From Halomonas sp. M4R1S46 (GTDB lineage Bacteria > Pseudomonadota > Gammaproteobacteria > Pseudomonadales > Halomonadaceae): a DNA stretch of 64,000 nt. Under the pieces are notes generated by a model that had not been told where the DNA came from, made no database searches, and was given only the letters and a program-made list of their open reading frames with translations. The stretch is taken from positions 1,426,001 to 1,490,000 of the forward strand of contig NZ_CP107008.1 in NCBI RefSeq assembly GCF_025725685.1, read 5' to 3'. Below, in pieces: positions 41,567 to 49,905 of this stretch; within the stretch, counting starts at the first letter, position 1, and each line of letters begins with the position of its first letter. The position numbers and the translations under genes were made by a program.

Positions 41567-42472
41567 TCAGGTCCAGCGCGGATCGGCGGTGAACGACACG
41601 GTGAACCATCGCCGCTCCGGCGGGATGCTCAGCCCCGCGGCGATCGCCTCGCGGATCTCGTCGAGTTCGGCCATGCCGCGCCCGGCGGCGAAATCCCCCC
41701 GGGTGACGATATGGATCTCGATGAAGTGGCCACGGCCGGCCTTGGCGACGTGGCTGTTATAGTCGAGCAGCCCCTCGCGGCGCATCACCGGGGCCATGGC
41801 GGCCTGCACCTCGCGGTCGACGGCGCTCGGCGCGATCAGGAACACCTCCCGCATGGCCCGGCGCACGATGCCGACGGGCACCGGCAGGAACCCCAGGGTG
41901 AGCACCGCCAGCAGCAGCGAATCCACGTAGGGGGTGAGGTGGGCATAACTTGTGCGCTGCAGGCCCAGGGCAATGGCGAAGGCGATGAGCAGGGCGCCGG
42001 TGATCAGCGCCGCCATCAGCCAGCCGTGCATGTCGATGCGCACGAACTCCGAGTCCGCCTCGCGGTTGAGCCGCCGCTGATGGAGCGTCATCGCCGTGCA
42101 CACCAGGGTGACCACCCCGGCATAGCCGATGGCCACGTCGAAGGCCAGGTCCTGGCCGCCGTCGATCAGGCCCTGCACCGCATTGAGGAAGGCATAGAAG
42201 CACAGCAGCAGCAGGATGGAACCGTTGAGCGCCGCCACCAGCGGCTCCAGGTGCCAGTAGCCGTGCTGGAAGCGCCGGCTGGCCTCGCGCACCGCCAGCC
42301 GCGAGACCACCAGGGCGAGCCCGGACATCGCCGCATCCAGGCTGGAGAAGACCCCATCGAAGAGGATCGAGCGGGAGCCGGCGAGCAGGCCGAAGACCAC
42401 GCCGAGGCCGGCGACGACCAGCGTCATGGCGATGGAGACCTTGAGGGCGCGCTGTTCGAGGGCGGCGGACAT
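41567..42472 (-). CDS. Cation diffusion facilitator family transporter
   Basis: A 301-residue CDF protein with about six membrane segments. The first metal site region is RSILFDGVFSSLDAAMSGLA and the fifth segment has VRIDMHGWLMAALITGA, giving Asp residues at the D/H-xxx-D positions. A cytosolic C-terminal domain with DYNSHVAKAGRGHFIEIHIV follows. The family exports divalent metals such as Zn, Fe or Mn with proton exchange. GGGAAG lies upstream of the ATG. It is divergent from the GNAT gene. Confidence 0.88.
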   Translation of the reverse strand: MSAALEQRALKVSIAMTLVVAGLGVVFGLLAGSRSILFDGVFSSLDAAMSGLALVVSRLAVREASRRFQHGYWHLEPLVAALNGSILLLLCFYAFLNAVQGLIDGGQDLAFDVAIGYAGVVTLVCTAMTLHQRRLNREADSEFVRIDMHGWLMAALITGALLIAFAIALGLQRTSYAHLTPYVDSLLLAVLTLGFLPVPVGIVRRAMREVFLIAPSAVDREVQAAMAPVMRREGLLDYNSHVAKAGRGHFIEIHIVTRGDFAAGRGMAELDEIREAIAAGLSIPPERRWFTVSFTADPRWT

Positions 42473-42662
42473 GGCGATCTTCCCTGATGACCGAAGCCCC
42501 GAGTCTAGCCGAGTACCCATGTCTTGGGGAGACGGTCCCTGGGGAGAGGGTCCCGGGGGACTGGCGAGCGGCGGCGAGAACCGGGAAACTGGATGCCTCG
42601 CCGAGTCGGCCTCGCGCACCGGGGCCGGCATCGCCACGCATCGCTGACAGGAGTTCCCCGCC

Positions 42663-43145
42663 ATGGACGCAGGCCTACATCTCGCCCGCATCGACGACGA
42701 CTCTCCCCATGTCGCCACCCTGGCCGGCTGGGCCCATGCCGAGTGGGGGCACCTGCATCCGGGCCGCGACCTGGCGGCGGGCATCGCGTCGTTTCGCGCC
42801 GACTGCGGGCCGGCCGGGGTGCCCTCGGTGTTCGCCGCCATGGCCGGCGAGCGCCCGGTGGGCATGGCCAGCCTGGTGGCCGACGACATGAGCGACCGCC
42901 GCGAGCTGACGCCCTGGCTGGCCTCGGTCTATGTGCTGCCCGAGTGGCGGGGGAGGGGCATCGCCTCGCGGCTGGTGCGCCGCGTGGAGGAAGAGGCCCT
43001 GGCGCATGGCCATGGCCGTTTCTACCTCTATACCCCGGATCGGCAGGCGCTCTACCGGCGGCTCGGCTGGAAGGACCTCGAGGATCGCCACTACCGCGGC
43101 GAGGCGGTGACCATCATGCACCGCGACCTCGCGTCCACGCCCTGA
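42663..43145 (+). CDS. GNAT family N-acetyltransferase
   Basis: A 160-residue acetyltransferase. The acetyl-CoA loop is LPEWRGRGIASRLVRRVEEE (about 93-112), preceded by TPWLASVYV and followed by FYLYTPDRQALYRRLGWKDL. These are motifs A and B of GNAT. The acceptor substrate is unknown. AGGAGTTCC precedes the ATG. It is the last ordinary chromosomal gene before the integron. Confidence 0.92.
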   Translation: MDAGLHLARIDDDSPHVATLAGWAHAEWGHLHPGRDLAAGIASFRADCGPAGVPSVFAAMAGERPVGMASLVADDMSDRRELTPWLASVYVLPEWRGRGIASRLVRRVEEEALAHGHGRFYLYTPDRQALYRRLGWKDLEDRHYRGEAVTIMHRDLASTP

Positions 43146-43550
43146 CCTCGACTCGAGGGACGATGTCACCGAACGGGGTTTCGTAGGTGAGCAACTCGTG
43201 GCGGAAGGGCGCCTTATCGCCAATGGCGATCCAGCGACACAGCACTATACGCCGGATACCGGATACCCGATCACCACACGCCCACCCGTTTCCTACGCCT
43301 GGCCGAGCCAGCAAGGATCCTCGGAAAGTCGAGGATGAATGACACACTTCCGTGCCTCGCACGCCCCTTTTGGCACAATTGGCAGGCGACTTTTGCGCTG
43401 GCGCCTGTCCTTGATTAGTCTGGCCTGATAAGGCCGCGACAGATGGCCACCAAGGGATCGCGCAGGGACTACCGCAGGAGATGGCCGGAGCGCCGTCGCA
43501 TCATGCCGGTGGGTCAGGCGGTAGCGTGCCCGCGCATGACGATAGCGTGG
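43146..43550. other. Boundary region left of the integron integrase
   Basis: These 405 bp separate the GNAT gene from the end of intI. A minus-strand frame at about 43142-43245 reads AIGDKAPFRHELLTYETPFG and PRVEVRAW, which looks like the tail of a real protein but lacks a start; it may be a remnant. Small hairpins occur at 43420-43440. The region probably marks the left edge of the integron. Confidence 0.35.
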
Positions 43551-44516
43551 CTAACCCAGCGGGCTTTTCACCCCGGCGAACCCATTTCCCAGCACATGGG
43601 TGTAGATCTGCGTGGTTTCCACGCTCTTGTGCCCCAACAGCTCCTGAACCGTGCGGATATCCGTGCCTCGGCTCAGCAACTGGGTGGCGAAGCTGTGTCG
43701 CAGGGTGTGACAAGAACCGGGGCGCGGTAGAGAGGCGGCTCGCATGGCGTGTTTGACGGCTTTTTGTACCGCCGATGGGTGTACATGGTGAAGTACCACC
43801 TTGCCATCCATGTCGCAGCAGGGGCGGGAGGCAGGGAAGAGCCACTGCCAGGCCAGGGAGACTCCCGCATTGGGGTACTTGCGATCCAGCGCATGGGGTA
43901 GCGTCACCGGCACGCGGCCATGAGCGAGCCGACAGTCCAGTTGGCGCTGGGCCGAGGAAATCTGCTGCCGTAAGCATGGGAGACAAGTGGCCGGGAGCAA
44001 GGTAGTGCGGTCCTTATCGCCCTTGCCGGCTCTCACCGTAATATCTTGGCGTTCGAGATCGATATCCCGTACACGCAATTGGCATGTTTCAAGGAGCCGC
44101 AGCCCCGAGCCGTACATTAGCATGCCCATCAAACACATGGGGCCCGATAGATGGCTCAGCACGCGCGTCGCTTCCTCATGGGATAGCACCACCGGCAGCC
44201 GGCGAGGGCGCCTGGCGCGCGAGAATTCGCCGATATCGCCCAGGGGCTGCTCAAGGATGTGGCGATACAGGAAGACGAGGGCGTTCAGGGCCTGGTTCTG
44301 TGTGGCCGCCGCCACATGGCGCTCCACTGCCAGATATTCCAGGAAGGCCTTTATCTCGGGGGCACCCATGCTGGCGGGATACCGCACTCCGTGGAATCGG
44401 ATGAAGAAGCGTATCCAGTAGCAGTAGGTCTTCTCGGTTCTGGGGCTGTAGCGCTTCACCCGCATGGTAGCCTTCACTCGATCCATCAGCTTCGGCGGCT
44501 TACTCTGCGTATCCAT
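43551..44516 (-). CDS. intI: Integron integrase IntI (tyrosine recombinase)
   Basis: A 321-residue site-specific recombinase that joins attI and attC sites. The N-terminal SAM-like core-binding domain (VKRYSPRTEKTYCYWIRFFI) is followed by the catalytic domain with MYGSGLRLLE (first Arg), CHTLRHSFATQLL (His and Arg) and SVETTQIYTHV (Tyr). The insertion LPHALDRKYPNAGVSLAWQW is the extra segment specific to integron integrases. The ATG at 44516 has AGAGGAC upstream; an earlier ATG at 44537 is less likely. It is intact and so possibly active. Confidence 0.96.
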   Translation of the reverse strand: MDTQSKPPKLMDRVKATMRVKRYSPRTEKTYCYWIRFFIRFHGVRYPASMGAPEIKAFLEYLAVERHVAAATQNQALNALVFLYRHILEQPLGDIGEFSRARRPRRLPVVLSHEEATRVLSHLSGPMCLMGMLMYGSGLRLLETCQLRVRDIDLERQDITVRAGKGDKDRTTLLPATCLPCLRQQISSAQRQLDCRLAHGRVPVTLPHALDRKYPNAGVSLAWQWLFPASRPCCDMDGKVVLHHVHPSAVQKAVKHAMRAASLPRPGSCHTLRHSFATQLLSRGTDIRTVQELLGHKSVETTQIYTHVLGNGFAGVKSPLG

Positions 44517-44635
44517 ACGGTTGTCCTCTCGATGCATGGATATGCGTACAGTATTATTGGCGCCGGCAAAACGCGCAAGTGCGCGAATCCTGCATAGACT
44601 GCCGAGATATTCTTAATATTGTTAAATATCAATTG

Positions 44636-44642
44636 GTTAGGT
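44636..44642 (+). other. attI core site
   Basis: GTTAGGT fits the GTTRRRY core at which integrases insert cassettes, 120 bp from the intI start and upstream of the first cassette gene. The bases to its left (44540-44635) would form the attI site. The exact extent is inferred from position. Confidence 0.6.
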
Positions 44643-44670
44643 GAAGAAAAGCGCGCTAGATAACATTGTT

Positions 44671-44688
44671 GAACGTGCCGGCACGTTC
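44671..44688. repeat. 18-bp perfect palindrome before the first cassette gene
   Basis: GAACGTGCCGGCACGTTC is self-complementary. It is nested in a longer imperfect hairpin whose outer arms are GGTTAGGTG (44635-44643) and CACCTAATC (44708-44716). It may be an operator or part of a degenerate attC. Confidence 0.6.
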
Positions 44689-44741
44689 ATCCAATATCAG
44701 AGCGTTCCACCTAATCACTGTTATGTTCCTAGGTGTTTCGC

Positions 44742-45212
44742 ATGGAAGTAAACGATTTAGATTATCAATGCTGGCACGAATTGGGTCACGCCTTTACATG
44801 CATTGAGCTAGGCGGTGATGTGGAATGTGTGGAATTTCTAGAAGACCACGAAGTCGGTCAAGCTCGAGCAAGATGCACGACTAATCAATGTATAAGACAG
44901 CGGGTTGCTTGTGGTGGATTCGCTGCCGAATTGGTGTTGTACCGAGATGGCGACTTGGGCCCGCAAGATGAAAAGCCTATGACTCAAATTTTGTTTCGAA
45001 ACGCTACCATCGATCGAACGATGTATCACTCGTTAGATCCAGAGTCTGAGCTAACCGAAGCTCAAGATCGTGAATTCATGAGTTGTGCTTACGAAGCAGT
45101 CGTTCCAATCATCCGTCGTTACAAGAAAGAAATCGCCATTGCGGTTGCCGAACTCGAAGAGTCAAAAACGATAAGCGGCGAGAGAATTAAACAAATCATG
45201 GCCGGAACATAA
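44742..45212 (+). CDS. Cassette 1: HEXXH-motif metallopeptidase-like protein
   Basis: A 156-residue AT-rich cassette gene. HELGHAFTCIELGG (about 12-25) contains a zinc-metallopeptidase HEXXH with a following acidic/glycine stretch, as in small M41-like peptidase domains. GGFAAELVLYRDGDLG (about 58-73) would supply the third ligand or structural loop. No membrane segment is seen. Defence or toxin roles are possible but unproved. GTG at 44733 is an alternative start. The stop lies in attC 1. Confidence 0.7.
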   Translation: MEVNDLDYQCWHELGHAFTCIELGGDVECVEFLEDHEVGQARARCTTNQCIRQRVACGGFAAELVLYRDGDLGPQDEKPMTQILFRNATIDRTMYHSLDPESELTEAQDREFMSCAYEAVVPIIRRYKKEIAIAVAELEESKTISGERIKQIMAGT

Positions 45213-45291
45213 CAAGGCCAGGCACGGCGACGTCTACTACATTGCGGCTTCGCCTCCATTCCGTAGCCGCGCATGCTGGCTGGCGTTATGC
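45210..45291 (+). other. attC site 1
   Basis: It begins TAACAAGGCCAGGC at the stop of cassette 1 and ends GCTGGCTGGCGTTATGC. The outer arms GGCCAGGC and GCTGGCTGGC pair imperfectly, and GGCTTCGCC lies inside. About 82 bases. Confidence 0.8.
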
Positions 45292-45316
45292 AGTCGCTAC
45301 CAAAGAGGTTCTCTAA

Positions 45317-47224
45317 ATGGAACAACCATGTCTTTTCGGGCCCAATTTTCTAGAAAAGCTCGTTGGAAAAGCGATCTTGCATGATCCGAAGATTGCGATA
45401 GTTGAATTAGTTGCAAATGCTTGGGACGCAGGTGCAAGTGAAGTAAGTATTACTTGGCCAACTCAAGAGAATGAGCAATTCTTCTCTATCGAAGACGACG
45501 GCTATGGATTAACCGAGAAAGAATTCAGCTCGAGATGGCGCACGCTAGCTTACGATAGAATCGACAACCAAGGCAGTACTGTTGTCGTTAATAGCAGAAA
45601 AAGAACAGTGTTTGGTCGAAATGGTGTTGGTAGGTTTGCCGGATTTTGCTTTGGTGATTCATATCATGTTGCCTCCAACAAAGATGGAGACCATATTGAA
45701 TACGAGATAAGGCCAGGAAGTGGCGAATCGCCGTTCTCATTAGTAAAACATTCTCCAGCTACATACATTAGAGAGAAAGGCACAAGAATATTTGTCCGGC
45801 AAAGTTCATCGACTCGGATTGACGAAGAAACAGTGCGGTCTGAAATTGGCATGCGCTTCCTAACAGATCCGTCATTTACTTGTGTTGTAAACGGCACAAC
45901 CGTCAATTTTTCTCATATTCCAGATGAGAACATTGCACAACATAGCATTGAGTTGGACTCAGGCGATGTGATTGAAATTGTGATAATTGATACCAACGAC
46001 GCAGATAAAACAACTAAACAACATGGTATCGCGTGGCATGTTAATGGTCGGTTGGTTGGGGAAGCTGATTGGAAAAGCTACGGCTTTGATCAAATCATCG
46101 ATGGTAGATCGTCTGAGGCTAAGCGTCATACTTTCATAGTTAGTGTTGATTTTCTGGCCAATACCGATTCAGTTAAGAAGGATTGGACTGGTTTCAATAT
46201 GACGCCTGAATTTGAATTGGCGAGAGATAAAGTATTCGAATTTGTAAGATCCCATATACTTGGACAAACGAAGCAAAAGCGAGAGCGAATGCTTTCAAAT
46301 GTCAAGAAGGCTCATGAAGGAGATTTAGATAAACTAACACCTCTCCGATTGGAGCGTTGGGAAGAATTTGTTGAAGAGATACAGACTGAATGCACTGGCT
46401 TAAGTGAGAAGGATCTTCTCAAGCTTTCCGGCGTCCTAATAAAAATGGAGCAGTCGGACACAAAGTATTCACTTATTAATAAACTGCATGAGCTTAATTC
46501 CGACCAAATTGATAATCTCCATGATATCTTGTCTGACTGGAGCTTAGATCTTGCAAAGGAAGTGCTGGATGAACTTCAAATGAGGCTGAAGCTTTTAGAT
46601 GAGTTAAGGGAAAGGGTGTTAGATGTGAATACGCGGGAAGTCCAAGATCTTCAACCGCTTTTTTATCAGGGGTTATGGATATTTGGTCCAGAATACGAAA
46701 CTATCGAGTTTACTTCAAATGAAGGGATGACTAAGGTAATCCAAGGACTCTTTAGGTCTGATATTAAAGGAAGTAGGAATAGACCCGATTTCGCAATATT
46801 GCCTGATAGCACAGTTGGCAGCTATTCATACCACCGATATGACGATGACGGGGCTGAAGTTGGGATTGATAGACTTGTCGTAGTAGAGCTCAAAAAACCG
46901 GGAATACCGATTAGCACTGATGAAAAAGGCCAGTGCTGGAGGTATGTCAGCGAGTTGCTTAGAAAAGGGTTGATTAGCCGAGACACTAAAGTAACGTGCT
47001 TTGTATTAGGCAGTGAAATTGACCCTTTCGAACGTGATGCTAGAAAAGAGAATAATGATAGATGCACCATTCAACCTTTGGATTATCAGGTGGTGATATC
47101 AAGAGCGAAAAGCCGCCTTCTAAAACTATATGATCGCGTCAAAGGAGCCCCTTTTTTAGAAGAGCAGCGGCGAGGGAATGAGGTCAGCAAACAGAATGTG
47201 ATTGAATTTGAGAGGAAAGCATAA
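45317..47224 (+). CDS. Cassette 2: GHKL (Hsp90-like) ATPase fused to PD-(D/E)XK nuclease
   Basis: A 635-residue protein. The N-terminal GHKL ATPase (about 1-310) shows all nucleotide boxes: E30-x3-N34 in ELVANAWDA, DDGYG at 60-64 and GRNGVG at 100-105, as in MORC/Hsp90-type proteins. A helical middle (about 320-440) follows. The C-terminal 190 residues have D491 in RNRPDFAILPD, E524-x-K526 in VVVELKKPG and Q539, the PD-(D/E)XK pattern seen in Shedu-like DUF4263 nucleases. ATP-gated DNA cleavage in phage defence is inferred. AGAGG precedes the ATG. Confidence 0.88.
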   Translation: MEQPCLFGPNFLEKLVGKAILHDPKIAIVELVANAWDAGASEVSITWPTQENEQFFSIEDDGYGLTEKEFSSRWRTLAYDRIDNQGSTVVVNSRKRTVFGRNGVGRFAGFCFGDSYHVASNKDGDHIEYEIRPGSGESPFSLVKHSPATYIREKGTRIFVRQSSSTRIDEETVRSEIGMRFLTDPSFTCVVNGTTVNFSHIPDENIAQHSIELDSGDVIEIVIIDTNDADKTTKQHGIAWHVNGRLVGEADWKSYGFDQIIDGRSSEAKRHTFIVSVDFLANTDSVKKDWTGFNMTPEFELARDKVFEFVRSHILGQTKQKRERMLSNVKKAHEGDLDKLTPLRLERWEEFVEEIQTECTGLSEKDLLKLSGVLIKMEQSDTKYSLINKLHELNSDQIDNLHDILSDWSLDLAKEVLDELQMRLKLLDELRERVLDVNTREVQDLQPLFYQGLWIFGPEYETIEFTSNEGMTKVIQGLFRSDIKGSRNRPDFAILPDSTVGSYSYHRYDDDGAEVGIDRLVVVELKKPGIPISTDEKGQCWRYVSELLRKGLISRDTKVTCFVLGSEIDPFERDARKENNDRCTIQPLDYQVVISRAKSRLLKLYDRVKGAPFLEEQRRGNEVSKQNVIEFERKA

Positions 47225-47266
47225 CAAAGCGTTACACCGGATAAACCGGTGAACGCAGCGTTATAT
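47222..47266 (+). other. attC site 2
   Basis: Only about 45 bases: TAACAAAGCGTTACACCGG, ATAAA, CCGGTGAACGC, AGCGTTATAT. The inner arms CACCGG/CCGGTG and outer AGCGTT/AACGC pair almost perfectly. Its TAA is the stop of cassette 2. Confidence 0.85.
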
Positions 47267-47297
47267 CCTCGGTTCAAATTGATCAAAACGGGTATTT

Positions 47298-48431
47298 ATG
47301 AGTAAAAAGAAAGAAGGTGCTTTTATATATGCTGATGAGTCAGGTCACTCTGGGAAAGAGATATTTAGCGAGAAATCACCCTTCTACTACCAAGGCGCTG
47401 TAATATCTGTTGGAGAAATCGAGTCCAAAGTTTCTCCTATCATACAAAGGTATTGCGTTGAGAATGGACTGGAAAGATTGCATGGATATGAACTTGGAGA
47501 AAATAGGGTAAATAGCCTTTGTTTAGAGCTATTGGAAGCCTTGGATGGAACTCAATGGAAATTTCATTACACAATGCTTCAAAAAAAGTATATAGCACCT
47601 ACCAAATTTGTTGATACTGTATTCGATTGTTGGGATAACCCAGCAGTGCATCCCTTTTGGTATACAACCGAGCTATTCAGACATACATTATGTATATTAA
47701 TTGATGACATGATGGAAGATGGACTAGACGTAGAATTTTGGAGTTTCTACTTAAAAGACGATTTGCAAGGCCTTATTGAAATATGTAGGGCTCTGTTGGA
47801 AAAGGCTCCATATATCTTTGATAAGAGAGCGTGTGAAGTTGTTACAGCCGGCTTAAGCTACGCAATAGCCAACCCAGATATTTTCACCCTCATATCAGCT
47901 AAAGGGAAAAGTGCATATAAAAAGCAGACTCCCAATATAATTGCCTTCTCTAGCTTGCTAACCGCCACGCATCGTTTTTGTAAAGAGTATGGTGTATCCG
48001 TTTCAGAGCTTGTTCATGATCAAAGTGACGAATTTAAAGGCACGATGAGAGAGTATCACCGAATGTTTTTCGGCGTTGATTTTGAAGAGGATAAATTTGG
48101 TGGTATCCCTCAGTTTAAAGAAGTCGAATACGACCTGGGAGAGTTCAAATTAGAAACGTCAAAAAAATCATACGGATTGCAAGTCGCTGATCTTTTTTTA
48201 TGGTTAATCCAACGAGACGTAACAGATAAAAATCTTGAAGAAACCAAGGCCAAGATATTAGATAAATCTGATGACTTTGTTATTTCTAGAGCAATGTCAT
48301 TGGCAATTATCAAAGCTAGGCACTTTCAGTTAATGCAGCAAGAGTTAACCCCTGAGATGATAGAGGCAGGCAAAGAACTAAACAAAAAGATAAAATCCAA
48401 TCAAAAATCTTCAATGAAAAAGCGAATATAA
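47298..48431 (+). CDS. Cassette 3: DUF3800 protein (RNase H-like fold)
   Basis: A 377-residue protein with the DUF3800 hallmarks: YADESGHSG at 11-19 with the acidic pair D13-E14, an internal LVHDQSDEFKG, and a C-terminal LQVADLFLWLIQRD. These acidic residues would form the metal site of an RNase H-like nuclease. DUF3800 genes occur often in defence islands and integrons; a nuclease role is inferred. The gene is AT-rich with a weak ribosome site. Confidence 0.88.
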   Translation: MSKKKEGAFIYADESGHSGKEIFSEKSPFYYQGAVISVGEIESKVSPIIQRYCVENGLERLHGYELGENRVNSLCLELLEALDGTQWKFHYTMLQKKYIAPTKFVDTVFDCWDNPAVHPFWYTTELFRHTLCILIDDMMEDGLDVEFWSFYLKDDLQGLIEICRALLEKAPYIFDKRACEVVTAGLSYAIANPDIFTLISAKGKSAYKKQTPNIIAFSSLLTATHRFCKEYGVSVSELVHDQSDEFKGTMREYHRMFFGVDFEEDKFGGIPQFKEVEYDLGEFKLETSKKSYGLQVADLFLWLIQRDVTDKNLEETKAKILDKSDDFVISRAMSLAIIKARHFQLMQQELTPEMIEAGKELNKKIKSNQKSSMKKRI

Positions 48432-48497
48432 CAAGTTGCTGCGCTCGGAAAAATTACTTGCTGCGCTCCTAATTTTCCGGTGAGCAAGGCGTTATGA
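48429..48497 (+). other. attC site 3
   Basis: 69 bases from TAACAAGTTGCTGC at the cassette 3 stop to GAGCAAGGCGTTATGA. Arms GGAAAAATTA and TAATTTTCC pair. It shares TAACAAGTTGCTGC and GGTGAGCAA with attC 4. Confidence 0.88.
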
Positions 48498-48509
48498 CTC
48501 AAGGAGGAA

Positions 48510-49823
48510 ATGTTGAGCGAGTTTTTCGAAATCGCATATGCAGCAGCAACAAATAGATTGTGCCTATTTACTGGTACTGGATTTTCTAAAGCTGTTTCCG
48601 ATAATGAAGCTCCAAGTTGGCAAGGGTTATTGGAAGAACTATGTGACCTATTGCCAAACCCTGATGAAATGAAGGAGTCACTATTTCCTGAAGATAAAGT
48701 AGCGCAACTTAGTTTAGAAGAGGCTGCTCAGGTCATCTCAATTAAGCTTTCTGCTGTTGGTAAAAATATCCATGAAGAGATCGCTGAATTGATAGAGGAA
48801 ATAGATCTTGATGATGAAGTAGAAGAAATCGAAGAATTTTTCTCTAATAGATCTTTTAGGGTTGTTACTACTAATTATGACAAGTTATCTGAAAAGTTAA
48901 CCGGTGAGAATAGTTGTCAATCGATTACTCCTGGAAGACCTATACCCAGATCTTCTGCTAATGTAAAGGTTTACCATGTGCATGGTTCGGTCGATTCGCC
49001 AGAGAATATGGTGGTCACATCTGAAGATTATTTTAGGTTTATAAACAGCGGTTCTTATTTCTCAAGAAAGTTGAGTACGATACTACATGAAAATACCGTA
49101 GTAATTTTGGGTTACTCACTTGGTGACACTAACTTAAAGTCAATAATTAGTGATTACAAAGGTTTTTCAAAGAGCCATGTAATTGGTTCTAATATTTTTT
49201 TAGTGTCTAGATCTGCTGTAGATCAACACATTAAAGACTACTATTCTCATTGCTATGGCATTCGGGTTCTTGATGGACTTAATACAGAAAGGTTTTTTCG
49301 AAGGTTAAATAATAAGATTCCGAAGGTCGCTAGAATCACTGATCGTTCACTGAGGAGTATAAGAAAAGTTGTTCATGATGGCTTTCACTTTAAAGAGGCC
49401 TTTTTAAAGTTGGATGACTCATTCTACAGAATTATTTCCTCGCTATCGGCCGAAGGATTGAGTCTCAATGACGCAAGAGTTGTCGAAATGCTAGGTGAGG
49501 TTATTGAATCAAAGAGAGAGCTAACTTTAGAGCACAACGCTTGGGAACAATACGAGCATCTTGCAGGTTGGTTGGTATACCTTGCATCAATAATGGAGAT
49601 CCAAGGGACCTCAATGGAAGAGCAGTTTTTGGAAGCAACTCTTCGGTCAATGACTACAATGAAAAAAGAATACTACATTGGATATTCTTGGCATGCCTAC
49701 AAGGCTTGGAGAAAGCGTTGGCCAACAGTTATAGCATCTAACCGTACATTGATAAAACGGCATATAGAAGCAAATACCAGCTGGTCTGATGCCCTAGCTA
49801 TTGTAAATAGCATTGAGTCATAA
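48510..49823 (+). CDS. Cassette 4: SIR2-domain protein, predicted NADase
   Basis: A 437-residue protein. The SIR2-like Rossmann domain (about 10-270) has FTGTGFSK at 20-27, TTNYD at 120-124, HVHGS at 156-160 and LGYSLGDTN at 200-208, the motifs of SIR2-family defence NADases such as ThsA. N122 and H158 would be the NAD-cleaving pair. The C-terminal 165 residues are helical, without a known sensor. NAD depletion after phage infection is inferred. AAGGAGG abuts the ATG, so TTG at 48513 may be the true start. Confidence 0.9.
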   Translation: MLSEFFEIAYAAATNRLCLFTGTGFSKAVSDNEAPSWQGLLEELCDLLPNPDEMKESLFPEDKVAQLSLEEAAQVISIKLSAVGKNIHEEIAELIEEIDLDDEVEEIEEFFSNRSFRVVTTNYDKLSEKLTGENSCQSITPGRPIPRSSANVKVYHVHGSVDSPENMVVTSEDYFRFINSGSYFSRKLSTILHENTVVILGYSLGDTNLKSIISDYKGFSKSHVIGSNIFLVSRSAVDQHIKDYYSHCYGIRVLDGLNTERFFRRLNNKIPKVARITDRSLRSIRKVVHDGFHFKEAFLKLDDSFYRIISSLSAEGLSLNDARVVEMLGEVIESKRELTLEHNAWEQYEHLAGWLVYLASIMEIQGTSMEEQFLEATLRSMTTMKKEYYIGYSWHAYKAWRKRWPTVIASNRTLIKRHIEANTSWSDALAIVNSIES

Positions 49824-49889
49824 CAAGTTGCTGCATACGGATAAACTACTCGCTCTGCTCGCAGTTTACCGGTGAGCAAAGCGTTGGGG
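49821..49889 (+). other. attC site 4
   Basis: 69 bases: TAACAAGTTGCTGC at the cassette 4 stop, arms CGGATAAACT and AGTTTACCGG, and the end GAGCAAAGCGTTGGGG. The core is GTTGGGG, off consensus at the last base. Confidence 0.88.
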
Positions 49890-49905
49890 CGACAGAGTAT
49901 TTCGA

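Noticed and set aside
43142..43245. Minus-strand frame reading AIGDKAPFRHELLTYETPFG as a gene
   Set aside because: It looks protein-like but has no credible start and I do not recognise the family, so it is noted only as a possible remnant.
44535..44552. Possible LexA box (CTGTACGCATATCCAT) before intI
   Set aside because: Only the left half matches CTGT-N8-ACAG; the right half lacks ACAG, so SOS control is not supported.
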